64,000 nucleotides of DNA from Blasia pusilla (lineage: Eukaryota; Marchantiophyta; Marchantiopsida; Blasiales): NCBI GenBank assembly GCA_050084515.1, contig CM114272.1, forward strand, positions 10,292,001 through 10,356,000, written 5' to 3'. A program made the position numbers and the translations under genes. Positions within the stretch are counted from its first letter, which is position 1; each line of letters starts with the position of its first letter. Below are positions 25,159-36,550 of the stretch, one piece after another. The notes under the pieces were generated by a model, which saw nothing but the letters and a program-made list of their open reading frames with translations, did no database searches and was not told the origin of the DNA.

Positions 25159-27626
25159 TATCGCGACCCTCATAACCAAACGAGCGCCAAATAGAACATC
25201 CGAACTCTAGCGGGCTCACGCTAGGATGGTTTGCATTTTGGAGAGGTCTCAAGAAGAGACAAGTGAGGAAACACAAGTGCGAGGCGCAAGCGGAGGCGAG
25301 CATTTCAAGTGTTTATGGTCACGACTAAGAAAATTGGAACCAAATGTGGAACCCATACTTAAGGGAAGTCGAGTCTCGAAGGAGATGTGGCCAAGGGGTG
25401 AGAACCGTACTTGGGACGCGACTAGCATTTGGAGTTCTTGACTCTACTTTTGACCATAACTTTTAGTGCCAAGATGCGTTTGAGATAAGTAAGGTGGCGT
25501 TGGAAAGCTTATGAAATTTTCCTTCCAATGCATTGAAGATCTTGCAAAATGCTTAAGCAAAGTCTGAGATAAGGGCAAGAACCGACTATACGAGAAGTCG
25601 GGTTGAGGGCTGTAATATACAACTCAAGGAAAAGAGTACTCTTTCAATCGCAAAGTATTAAGTTAGTTCCCAAGAGATCATTGTTTCCTGAGTAAAGAGA
25701 GGTTTTATAAGAAATATTAAGAATAACTCCTTTTTGACTAAGCACTTCACTAATTTCAATAACTAGGTCTTCAGTAGTACAAAAGAACAAAATGGTTTTC
25801 TTCCCTTTTCGAAAAGACTCTTCTCAAGTGCAGATAAAGACTCTTGCGAATCTTGGATAACAAAGTTCCAACGAAGACCTCAAAGAGACCTCAAGAAGGT
25901 AGCGGCTTACCCTACTTTCAGAACTGAATTTGTCATGGTAGGTTACTCAATGTCTAACAACTTTCGTACGCTCTTCTTGATTATCTTTTGGAATTCCAAA
26001 ATCAAAAGACTAAACTCTCATCCATATCGCAACCCAATAAGGTTGAAATTCATCTCCACACATTAGAAAGCATGAGAGAAGACACTTCTACTACACCAAA
26101 GAGTGGAAAGAGCTAGAAAGTATTGCAAGTTTTTGAGGGAACAAGACTCTCTGGCTTGGATCATCCCCCAAAGACCTCTTCATATAATCCACCAAAAGTA
26201 CTGGAAAACTCAAGATACAAGGGAAGGAACCCTTGTTCTTCTACTTTATTTTTTAGATAGTCTTTTAAAATTCGTGGCTCTTTCTATTCTCCTTTAGATT
26301 TCTCATTGTTAACCCCACGATTCAAATTCTCCGACCCTTCAAGTGGTGGGTGTTGTTTCCTCTTCCAACAGAATCATAGGGCCATCCATTTCTATCTTCT
26401 GAAATTTCCATAAGGATTCATTATTCACGGTCTTCACAGTCTCTGCAATCTTCATAGTCTTCATAGTCTTCGCGGTCCTATCTTTGCGAAGACTTTTACC
26501 CACGGCCGCCGCAAAGAGTCCTCCTTGCGACTTTCTTTCAATCCACTTTCTTCACAATATTCTTTCTCATTCTATTCTTATTCTATTCTTATTCTTCATA
26601 CACCTAACCGCTTTGTGAAGACTCTTTGATTTCCTCTTCTTCTTCCTCATGCTTATTGGATTTCTTAGTCTTCGCTCTTTGGTCTTCATTCTTCCTTCTT
26701 TGTTCATAGTCTTCGCACAAAGACTCCCTTGGATCTTCAATTGCAAAGAATAAGTCTTTTACAGTCTTCCCTGAGAAGTACCAGCGCCTCTCCTACTTCT
26801 TCCCTATCCAGTCTCCTTTCCTCCACTTACAACTGTTCTCACTCCTCCAAGATAATTCCCTGAACTTCCAATCTCCTTGTTTTCTCAATGGAGTTTCACT
26901 AACTAGCCTTATCAAGTACTCTTCCAACTATTTCTCTTCCTCTATTCATATTTATTATCTTCTACGAAATCTTCATTCTTCCTTCATGAAGACTTTTACT
27001 TATTTTTGTACAAAAATATCCCCACTACAAAATGTTCAAAAGAGTGGGTTATTACAAGGGCCAAAAAAGAGGGGCGGGTGTCCCTTCCCCAAAGGTAGGA
27101 GGAGGCCGAGAATCCCCAAAAGTACTTGTAAGGGGGAAGGTCTCCAAGGGTGCTTGGGACTCGAACCCCACTTTGGGCGCCGCGGGGTGATTCAAGGGCA
27201 CGAAATGGATCAAGAGTTTTGTTCTTGGGATTCAAAACCCAAACCAAGTCCAATAGAGTGGATTTTGGAGGTCCCTATTGGATTCCAACCACGATTCATA
27301 TTGTTGGGTTTTGGTTTGGGAGATCATGCGAGGTCTATTGGACAATTGGGACAGCTAGGTGCGTAAAAGTCAGTTAAGGTTCTTGGACTAACCAGATATT
27401 CTATCCCAAGTCTCGGAAGACTTGCCCATGTTGGGAACCTAGGACTGATGAAAGGTTGAGCTTGATGAGGTGTCGAGTCGAGGACTCGATGGGTTGGACG
27501 GCCGTTTGACCCAAACCAGACTAATGTGAGTACATTTGGGTGCAAGTCGACAATGAGAGTGTGTCTTATTGAATGTACGCTTCCGCAACTCAAAGATTGA
27601 CGTTCGAGGGGAGTAGGCACATGAAA
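25159..27626 (+). repeat. Solo LTR1 (copy B) split by a nested insertion
   Basis: The first 462 bp of LTR1 (from TATCGCGACCCTCATAACC) end at 25620 and the remainder resumes at 27057 and runs to 27626. Removing the insertion and one copy of its target duplication leaves 1027 bp, the same length as the uninterrupted copies. The outer flanks carry a perfect 5-bp target duplication, GAGTA at 25154-25158 and 27627-27631. The order of events is therefore: LTR1 insertion, recombination to a solo LTR (or the reverse order for this step), and insertion of the 25621-27056 element into it. Confidence 0.85.
25621..27056 (-). mobile_element. Nested solo-LTR-like element (LTR3), 1436 bp
   Basis: Begins TGTAATATACAACTC and ends GGGTTATTACA, giving the terminal inverted repeat TGTAATA/TATTACA and TG...CA ends. 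It is flanked by a perfect 5-bp duplication AGGGC (25616-25620 and 27057-27061), which interrupts LTR1. It codes for nothing that I recognise and contains a CTTCATAGT-rich stretch near 26430-26480. On the minus strand an AATAAAG...AACAAGGGTTCCTTCCC block (about 26225-26255) resembles TATATAAAG...TTCAAGGGTTCATCCCC in the LTR at 30.7-31.9 kb. It is probably a solo LTR of a relative of the Gag-protease element. Confidence 0.75.
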
Positions 27627-27636
27627 GAGTACAATA

Positions 27637-27797
27637 TTGTACTTTGAATTGCTAGTTAGTGATGTGCTTGTCATGAACCAGTTCTTAAGGAGTTACGTGA
27701 GCACGGATGTGCGAGATTGGGCAAGGTGGCTAAGCATGGCTGAGTATTGTTACAACTCGACCAAAAATTTTGCAATTGGAAAATCTCCATTTCTTCT
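27637..27797 (+). pseudogene. Short Ty3/gypsy integrase fragment
   Basis: Encodes LRSYVSTDVRDWARWLSMAEYCYNSTKNFAIGKSPF in one open frame (given here only as a description; the key part is WLSMAEYCYNSTK). It matches the integrase relic at 1390-1500 (NYVSADQRDWAKWLSMVEYCYNSTK). The fragment starts about 10 bp after copy B of LTR1 and stops where the Gag-protease element's sequence begins, so it was probably truncated by insertions. Confidence 0.7.
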
Positions 27798-27799
27798 GT

Positions 27800-28340
27800 C
27801 TTGTATTTTGTGTGTACTTGTGCCTCCATGGGATGTTCGTCAGACTCAAACTCATGCCCATCCGCTTCCTTCTCCGTAGATTCATATTCATTTTCTCCTT
27901 CCATGAACCTTGATATTTCTTCATGTAACTCACGCGAGTGAATTGTAATCACATTTGTATCCAGCGAATCGGTGCTCATCTGGATAAACACCTCTTCAAG
28001 ACTATCTCCAAAACCCTCTTCTTCATACATCCCACTAATGAACTCTTCATCTAATAGAACACTCTCATATTTTAACAAACCTTTTTTCTTTTCTTTTCAT
28101 AAAACGTTTTTTTTTTTTCATTCATTTCTTTCATCATTTGGAATCTACTAGACCACGAAGAAAAACATTGAGAAAACCCACACCTAAACATATATGATTC
28201 TTCCCCTTCTGTTAGCGAAAGACTATTTCTTTTCTTTGCACCCCCATATTCCCGCTCTACAGGAGTGCTAACTAAAAATCCGAAAACTCCTTCTCTACCT
28301 TCATAGGACCATCTCTCAACTTCTCCCTGTTCCTTTCATG
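27800..28340 (-). pseudogene. Region downstream of the protease (decayed)
   Basis: The minus strand has an open stretch (28078-27671) with many Glu and Asp residues and no domain that I recognise. It follows the protease segment in the element's reading direction, where a reverse transcriptase would be expected. No RT motif is seen, so the element is truncated at its 3' side. Confidence 0.35.
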
Positions 28341-28346
28341 ACCTAC

Positions 28347-28784
28347 TCATACAATAAGGAATTGAATTGATCTTGTTTCCTCCTGACTTCTAATATGGGC
28401 ATAATGAGACCCATCATCCATGACTTTTGTCTCCGAGTAAGGTTGCCCAAGAATCACAGGATAAGCAGCTCCATTCTGAACAAAGAATTTTTGCTCAATC
28501 AACACATCTCCGATACGAGTTTTGACGGATGGACAAGCACCGTAGAGTTCACCTTTTTGGTTGTTAGCCGCTCGTAGTACCCATCCATGCCCTGTATCAA
28601 TTGGCCACATCCCTTTGTCGTTAACACTTTGTGATATGATGTTGATCTCCGAACCATGATCAACGAGAGCCAAAACTGACTCTTGAAGAGAGCCAAGTCG
28701 AGCTCTAGCCTCCGTCTTTGTACGTGCCCAATATGACTGAGAATAGTGCCCACCATTGTGCCTTTCTTCACCTTGTTCTGTCAA
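28347..28784 (-). pseudogene. Retropepsin-like protease of an LTR element
   Basis: An open frame of 145 codons on the minus strand with a retroviral-type aspartic protease fold signature. The active-site loop reads ALVDHGSEINIIS where most enzymes have D-T/S-G-S. The second half has YPVILGQPYSE, a typical flap and C-terminal strand, preceded by GWVLRAANNQKGELYGACP. It lies between the Gag-like region (28863-30404) and the truncated end. It would cut the Gag-Pol polyprotein of an LTR element. The His in place of Thr/Ser is, as I recall it, normal for this lineage, which I associate with fungal and non-seed-plant gypsy elements. Confidence 0.7.
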
Positions 28785-28862
28785 GGCTTCTCCTACTCTC
28801 TCCTCTTCTCCCCGTTAGTCAAGGTTTTTTCCAAAAACTTGGCAAAGCTCTTCATCTTCTTC

Positions 28863-30404
28863 TTATGTGATGTCAGTATCCAAAGCTTTCACCATCATCA
28901 TATCTGCAGTCATCTGCCTCTTTCTTTTGATGACATCTATGATCAACTCATGAAAGTTACGTTTGGCTATGCCCAAGACATCCCTCAAAGAAAACTCTAT
29001 TTTCGCATCCAAAATCCTCTCCACAAGAATCTCCTTTAAATTTGTGCTTGTCTCTATATCAGACTCCAACTTGTATGTAGGAGTCTTACCCTTGGTCTTC
29101 TGAGAAGACCTCAACTCTTTCTCCTTCATTCCACCTTCTTTCATTTGAGAATCCATCATAGATTCAGATGTAGAAGGCCCTTGTTCTCTTGATGGTTGCG
29201 CCTCTGGTTTGCCTTTCCTTCTTGCGGTCCTCTCTCTTCTTGCAGCTTCCTCTAGATCAATACCATCATTGTCGCGTCTCCTCTTCTCCTCCACACTAGC
29301 ATCTTGCCAACTCAAATGTTTCTCTTGTGCTAGTTATGCTTTAACACACTCAACTTCCACTAGATCATCCCATCTAGTCAGATGACGGATAGTCTCTGCC
29401 CCTCATATCATCACTTCTCGAGGAAATTGTAATGATTCACTTTTAGCTATAGATACAATAGGTGCTTTTATTTTTACAGCAAAGGTATAAGAATCTAATG
29501 CCGTAGTAGCAACTCCTACTTGACTTCTCACTAAGCTTTTCATTCCTCCTCTACCAGATTTGGTATTCAACGGCATACCAGTCTACGTTGAATGAATCTT
29601 CCCATCTTTGAAGTTTACTATTCCATTCCTAAGAGCTTATGAAAACTCCTCACATTCTCGACGTTGATGCTCAACATTATCACACTATAGACATCTTCTC
29701 ACAAAGTTCCTACTTGTCGAAGGAGCACCAACAGTAGGATTCCTATCAAGTTTAAGTTGAGCCATTTCTACTCTCAATTCTCTCAAACCTTTCACCAACT
29801 CATCTATAGCAGAATCTTCAAGTTTTGTTGAAACGGGCTTAGGCAATGGATTTGAAATTCATACCTCCGACTTGAATAGTGCGATTCTATCTCTACTTCG
29901 ATTTTGCTTTGTAAGGATAGCAACAACTTCTTCCACTTTCTTCCAATTAGTGCTGACACCTCCTTCTTTGGTCTTGTCCGCCAACATTATGAAAAGCTTT
30001 TCCTCCAAATTCTCGTCAGCCGCCTCAAGGAATAACTAAGTTTTCCTCAAGTTTAGAGTTGCTCTTTCGGAAGAAGAAAGCTGAAAAAACCGCTTCTCAA
30101 ACTCATGCAATAATTCTGTTCGAGTCATTCCCTTCCCTGGACGTTGCTCTATCCATTCTAAAAAGCTCCTCTTAGTTAGCCGATCCACATCATCATCAAA
30201 GAATTCTCCTTTCAGCAACTGCTCATACTCCTCCCACCAGGTTGGATTTTTTGCTCTCAACTTCTTTACTTGACTACGAATCTCACATATTACCACTAAC
30301 TCAAAACTTGACACCATATCATCTTCAGGTACACGGTTTACCTCCATCTCACAGACGTACTCTCGAACATAATTGGTGACGTTCCTCTCATCAAATCTCC
30401 CCAA
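28863..30404 (-). pseudogene. Gag region with zinc-knuckle remnant
   Basis: The first part (30404-30036) is open for 122 codons with MGRFDERNVTNYVREY, NPTWWEEYEQLL and LLHEFEKRFFQLS, in the style of a Gag capsid. Near 29640-29720 there is a CCHC-like stretch, with C, then CDNVEH, then RRECEEF, broken by a stop. The last part (29315-28863) is a charged linker with KIEFSLRDVLGIAKRNFHELI just before the protease. Stops separate the parts. The likely Gag start lies upstream, near 30620. This is the 5' half of the element whose LTR is at 30700-31888. Confidence 0.6.
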
Positions 30405-30699
30405 CTTCTTTACAATCGCTTGAAGAGCCCTTGTTGATCTTTGCTCCCCTATGTGAACTCCTATTTGTTAGCTCAATAATGTTGTAAAAGTTCGGAGAAG
30501 ATCCTAAGCTCCCTCGGTTCCCATTGATGAAGTACTACCAAAAGTAGTCATCTTGATAAGATTCCAACTTGCAAATACAATCTACTACCTCAAAGATCTC
30601 TTAGTGGAAGCACCATTTGTCATGTCGAGAGCCTTTCTTCGCGTAAGGGCAGACCTTCTAGCTGCAGCAGACGTGGTCGATGCAAGATGAAATCTATGA

Positions 30700-31888
30700 G
30701 AAGATCTCTTTTTTCAATATAAAATTATTATGTATACTCTCCGTTCTCTCACGATAGGTATCACAAATAGAAGTGCCGAGGCGATCACTTCTTCGTAACA
30801 TCGGACCCCGAAATTCCTAACTATAAAATCCCTATAAACTATTTTACGCTTGTAGACGAGGAAGATAGCACAACTAGTGTTAAACCCTACTTGAGCATGC
30901 CTATTGACGTCCATGGATTGCTATATAAGGACATATAAAATACAATCCCATGTCCTTCCATATGTGAGATAGGAAGGATCACCGGAGTTGGAGATTGAAT
31001 GACATGGTTCATGAACGCTTCCCCAAAGTGATAAACTAAATAGCGAGTGAACCAGTGCCTATCTACAAAGAATATCTTGAAATGATATGGATTGAGGAAA
31101 GGAAAGTCGGGCAAACTCGTCCTCCATCCCTATTCCTGTTTGACAGACATTCTCTACTCTCCTCAAGAATGGGTTTTGGCGGAGTTATTCTCCCAAGAGG
31201 GATAATCCACTCTCATTGGGAAAGTAACAAGCCAAAATATTCATTATTTTAGTATGACTAAACTCCTCTAAGGTGACAAACCTCTCATCTCCACACACAC
31301 ACCACACTCTAGAAACCTCTCGAAGAATAGACGATGGTCAAGTTACTCTCCCAAGAGGGATGATCCACTCTCATTGGAAGAGCAAGCAATCCCAAAGCCA
31401 TAAACTCAAGAGTGACATGAGAGACTCAAGATGTGGAATAGAAGGGGATGAACCCTTGAAGGTCCCTCCTCTTTATATACTCACAAGAGACCCAAAAGAG
31501 TACGAAATAGAACTAATGTTATCTTTTGCCACATGGCTTCCTCTCAAGGCTTAGCCAATCACATTTTGACACAAGTAGGTTTCCTCTTATCTCTTCCAAA
31601 ATGTCCTCTTTTACCCACTTGATATTTTCCAAATTACCCCAACTAACTTAGCCACCAACCAAGCATACTTTTTCTTTTCATTAAAGCACTAACCTCACTA
31701 CTTTACTTTTATAAAGTCATCCTTTATTTATTACTTTTTTTCCTAAAGTTAGGTGTGCATAAAAGAGGCACCATAAAGAGGTTTAAACATGGGAATTTTC
31801 TTTTCCTAAGCTAATTTACTCAATACTAATAAAACTCTATCTAACACTAAACGAGGAAGGAGTTTACACACTGGCTAATTTTACTACA
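30700..31888 (-). repeat. Probable 5' LTR of the Gag-protease element
   Basis: On the minus strand this begins TGTAGTAAAATTAGCC at 31888, a TG start directly abutting LTR1 DNA (31889 onward). Near 31470-31490 it carries GTATATAAAG, a TATA-box-like sequence in minus sense. A roughly 60-bp block with ACTCTCCCAAGAGGGATGATCC is present twice (about 31175-31230 and 31335-31385). The inner boundary is uncertain: I place it near 30700-30730 by element layout and see no clear primer-binding site. Confidence 0.5.
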
Positions 31889-32432
31889 CGACACCGTCTT
31901 TCCCTAAAGTTAGGGGGAGGGTGGTGATCCCCTGAAGTACTATTAAGGGGGATTGTCTCCAAGTATTTTTTGGATCCAAATCCCACTTTGGGCACTAAAG
32001 GAAGGCTCAAATGCACGAGATGGAACGAGAGTTTGGCATTGGGTCTTGAAACCCAAACGTGATCTAAGGAAGTGGATTTCGAAAGCCACTCTTGGATTCC
32101 AACCTGCGACTCATTTTATTGAGTCTTGGTTAGGGATTCATTGGAGGTCCATTAGACAGTTGGGAGTGCCACGCATGCAAACGCCGTTTGAGGTTCCTGA
32201 ATTGACAAGAAAGTCTGTCCCAAGTCTTGAGAGACTTGTTTGTGTTGTAAAGCGAGAAAATAGGGAGGTTGAGCTTGATGAGAGGACGAGTCAAGAACTT
32301 GGTGAGTTTGAGTGCTGATTTGACTCAGACCCGACTAACGTGAGTGCAGGTCCGCATTGAGAGCGTGTCCTACTAAATACACGCTTCTACAACACTAAAT
32401 ATTTTCGTTCAAGGAGAGTAGACGCACAACAC
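31889..32432 (+). repeat. LTR1 fragment (3' half)
   Basis: Matches LTR1 from GTCTTTCCCTAAAGTTAGGGGG to GGAGAGTAGACGCACAACA. The 5' half is missing, cut exactly at the edge of the Gag-protease element's LTR (31888). No 5' LTR1 half is found on that element's other side, so a deletion must have followed the insertion. Confidence 0.7.
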
Positions 32433-32499
32433 AAATAAAGATCACGTCTCTCAGACATGAAATTAGTTAGTATACCAATTCTCAAACTGACATGGTGAA

Positions 32500-33030
32500 T
32501 CTCATAGCAGATTCTACCCATCTTGTTTCTCCTAAATTATGTTAAGGATCTTTGTCACGTCTTTTAGGATAGATCGGTGAGATGTAGTAGAGCGTCTTCG
32601 TGAGTAGTGGAGGACACGCTCAGTAGGTCGAGGATGACCTGCTGGGGCCCTGGGAAACCCGAGAGAGCAGGTTTCCCCTTCGTTTCGGCTCATTTGGAGC
32701 CATATTGAGGAATTGACTGTTTTAGATAAGTACCATTTTGAGTATATGATATGACTTTCTATTTTTTGGTAAGTGACCCTTGACCTCCTACATCAGGTCA
32801 AGAGCCAAGGAGGTTACTTGGGAGAATAGGTTACCATGGAGAGAGCTTGGGAGAGGTGAGGGGTATACCTCCAAGAGAGGGAGCTTGAGAGCTCATTCTC
32901 TCTTTGTTGAACCTCTTGGCATAAGGCGGCGGAGCTATGGTCCCTTGCCTTGTGAGTGTAATCCAAGCTTCTCATTAGGAGAGTGGGTTTGGTTTGACAT
33001 GAGAGAGAGTGCACACCTTTGAGAGCTATG
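32500..33030 (+). repeat. LTR2-family fragment
   Basis: Second copy of the repeat at 21031-21560, in the opposite orientation. Shared blocks include GATAGATC near 32570, AGAGAGCAGGTTTCCC near 32665-32680, CCAAGGAGGT and GAGAGAGCTTGGGAGAGG. No termini could be defined. 33031-33650 holds nothing that I recognise. Confidence 0.5.
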
Positions 33031-33659
33031 GTGTGAGATGGTGTAGAGAGAGATTGGATCTTGCCATATTGGAGATATTTTAGTACTTCTTGTCTTGTTG
33101 TTTGGATGCCATTAGTTAGCATGGGATCGTGTGTGTTTGTGTGTGTATTCAGTGACAACGATGTATGTTGTGTAGCGATGTGTATGGGCACGACATCTTG
33201 CTCTATAGTTCATATATCTTATTGCTACCGCGCATCTTGACTCACCTTGTCTAGAATCTCCTAGTTGGTCTTACTACCCTTATTTTGTTTCATAACTAGT
33301 CTCATGATGTTTATGGTTGTCTCAACTACTCTTAACTTCCAAGCTACTCGCCTTTGAATGCAAACTTGGCTCAAGGCTCATCCAAATCTCTTGTCTCATC
33401 CTATATCCTTGTAAAAAACTTTTTGGCTTTTCCCATTAATACCAAAGTCAAGGCAAGTGCTTGTCTTGACCCGCCCAACCTCTCCATGAGTCTGGCGGCT
33501 AGCTAGACTAGGTTTTGCTTGGGTGTGTCCCACCAAAATTGAACTTCCTTGGATTATGATCATGACTTGCTTCTTGGGTCCTCGCTAGTGTGGGCACCAT
33601 AGACTTAAATATTCGTAAATATATAAGTTTATGGCCATTTATGATGGTCTAAAAAAGGA

Positions 33660-35510
33660 CTCTATAAAGAATTTTATTTTAATTTTATTTTACCATCCCC
33701 TATTGTGATACATCACTCCTTCACATATGGAGTCTTGGACGACACCCATCAACTAGGGTGATACATACATCATACTATTTAGAATTTGTAGGGAGGGGTC
33801 TTAAAAAGAATCTCTCGGTGGGAGGTGTTTTTGATGTTTTACCACCCCTAAAGGATGGTTAGCTATCCCTTAAAGGTAAGATCTCTACAGAGATCCCTCA
33901 TAAAAAATTACTTAGTCTACGGTGGCTATTTAAGGAGGGATCTGCGAAGCGAATCGTGATCACTTATAAATGAAAGAGCAATCTTTGTGTAAACCACTGG
34001 AGTAGAAACCTAGAATATCCACTCACAAGATTAGAGAGGATGGCATAACTTGTTATGAGACTAACCCTAGCCAATATAATCGCATGCCTTGAGACTAATT
34101 GTAGGAGAAAGGGGGTGTAGCTGATACAACTCGCATGGATGGAGGATGAGGCAAGATAAAGGAAAGATCCTTGACTAGTCAAATGCACATTTGCAAGAGG
34201 CAAACCATATTTTTCTTGAGGTTGAGAATTTAGGGCCAAAGATGGATGCTTGGGAAGTTTGGGTTCCCTTTAAGAGTCCCAACTAGGGAGCAAGAATCAC
34301 GGGGGAATTCATTATAGATGGGTGAGTAACCTTGTTGGCTTACTGGGGAGCCCATGGAGACTTTGTGTTTATGTTCTCTCATTTTCCCGTTTGGAAGACC
34401 ATGAGCAAAAGTGATGCTTATTTTTCTCAAAGTTTTGTATATATCATATTGACATAGGTTAATTGTGGAATATTGGGGAGCAGTATTAGGATGTAGTACA
34501 AAGGTAGCAACGTTGCGACGAGAAGGAAGGAAAGGAAGAGAGAAGAGTTTAGGTCTTTACATCCTACTTGAGTCTTAGAACAAGGAGTTAAACCATATTT
34601 CATGCATGGTTGGGCCATGTTTCAAGTTTGAACTACATAATTGTTTGGGATGCATCTTTATTGAGGATTAAGCAATGCGCTCTTGTTTAGGTAAGGTCTT
34701 GGTGGAGAAGGGCTAGGGGCTAGTGGCCAAGACTTCCCAAGGAGATGATACACATCTTGGGAGACTTAGTTTCAATAAGGATTGGGCAGCTTCATCAACT
34801 CACTTACGGAACTTGACCCAAGTCTTCTACTTGGAGGTCTCATGGTTCAATCTCTTCCTCGGCTAGCAAGGAGGAGTACTAGTAGAGGTTGAACTCTAAT
34901 ACACCCATACTTTGGGGAAATATAAGTACATATTGTAATAGTTACAACATCAATGAAAAGGTCTCCAAAAGAACTTCTTAGATGAGGAGATTGTATTCTT
35001 TTTTCTAAAAATGTTTTAACATCCCTGTGAAGGAGACTAAGAACCCTCTAAAAATATGGCATTTCATGAAAAACTTCCTTTAAGGTGGTCCACATGTTGT
35101 AAAAAATTATAATGGGTGGGTATGGACCAAAAAAAGGAACCCCAATGTGGGATTTTTCCTATGTCTTACCACCCCTAAGTTAAGGTGGTAAAGCACCCCA
35201 TTATAAAGGAGGTCTTTCAAGAGATGCCTCGTCGTAGGTGGTACACATTTTATAACATGTAGGCACAAGTCTCCAAAATGGACCCCCCAAGGTTTTTTTT
35301 GAGGGTTTATCACTCCCAAAGGTTGGTAAATTACCTTCCCCCTCCTCCAAGTAAGAGGAACTATGAAGATACCTATCTTTTTTGTGCGGAATGCGAATTG
35401 TTGTATTTATGATGTTTAGGATAGTGTGTTCCAAAATACTCCTAGAAATGGTTTGTTTATTATTTCTTACCATCCTTACTATCCATTATGGATGGTAAAG
35501 GAACTCAACT
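33660..35510. repeat. Array of ~150-bp hairpin-bearing units (two clusters)
   Basis: A motif of the form TTACCACCCCTAAAGG-TGGTAA recurs at about 33691, 33838, 35167, 35308 and 35467. In several copies its two sides pair as a hairpin (CTTACCACC...GGTGGTAAAG at 35166-35195; CTTACCATCC...GGATGGTAAAG at 35466-35502). In the second cluster each hairpin is preceded by a CCAAAA...T-rich block at about 34965, 35128, 35272 and 35430, with spacings of about 144-165 bp. The units are diverged, so this is an old, irregular tandem array. Between the clusters (about 34000-34640) is the unclassified repeat shared with 20 kb. Confidence 0.5.
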
Positions 35511-35519
35511 CCTATCAAT

Positions 35520-36550
35520 ACAAGTTTGATGGATGAGGATGAGAAATGAAATCTTGAAATAAAAAATGATCTATAGATGGCTCCATGGACCATATTTATA
35601 GGGTTGTGAGTTATAATTATATTGGGATGGTTTGAATTCTTACAGATGAATGAGATAGGCTTCCTTGTACCCATGTTGTTGAGATGGGTATCTCGTGGAG
35701 CCATCCATAAAACCACGTGGGAACTATGAGCCTTAATATAAAAGATATTTGAGAGTTGTTCATCCATATAATAATCATGACTTTTAGAGAGATAGATGAG
35801 ATTGCATCTATGCCTAGAGGGATCCTTTGAATTTCCAATTTTAAGAGGCCATGGTGACTTGCTATCTTAGAGGCGACCCATATGTACAAGTCATAGTTGT
35901 CTTTATAAGTGACACTTTTTGGTAGTTTGCTACTTACTATATGTCTTGTGGCACATTTCGAGGGATTTGGTGTTGGTAATGACACTTGTGCCTACAAGGC
36001 CAAATGATATGTGTCACGGAGGGAGGGTATCCTCCTTTATAAGGCCTTGCTCTCCTTTTGTCACACTTGGTTGGAGTGTGAATACACGCGTACTTCCACT
36101 CTAACCACTACTCTAAGTCTTTTATGATCTATTATAAATGGGTAATTTGTGCACTCATGTTACCATGAAGTCATCCAATCAGGGGATATACCTATGATGA
36201 AATTCATTTGGAGCTCATGTTTCGTAGTTCAAAACCTTATTAGGATTCGTGATATGACGCAATTATGTTGTTTCATCGAGTCTAGATTCTCTCGAGTGGA
36301 CTAAGATTAAGCACATATCACACATTCCTACTTAAGTGCAAATTTTCTCATATGTTATCGGATTATGTATCATTGAATGGATGTGAACTACATTCGAAGT
36401 GATTGATATTCTATCGCACTCCAAATCATCTCTCAAATCAATTCTCACTTTTGTAATTTCTGAACGTACATGTGAGACCTGACTTTATACTAAGTTGTAT
36501 TCCATCGTTCATTTGTGCATGTATTAAAATTGTAGATTTATAAAATATAT
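35520..36550. other. Non-coding DNA, no gene seen
   Basis: AT-rich sequence between the hairpin array and the IspD upstream region. Open frames (35617-35985 on the minus strand, for example) show no domain. Probably decayed repeat. Confidence 0.4.
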
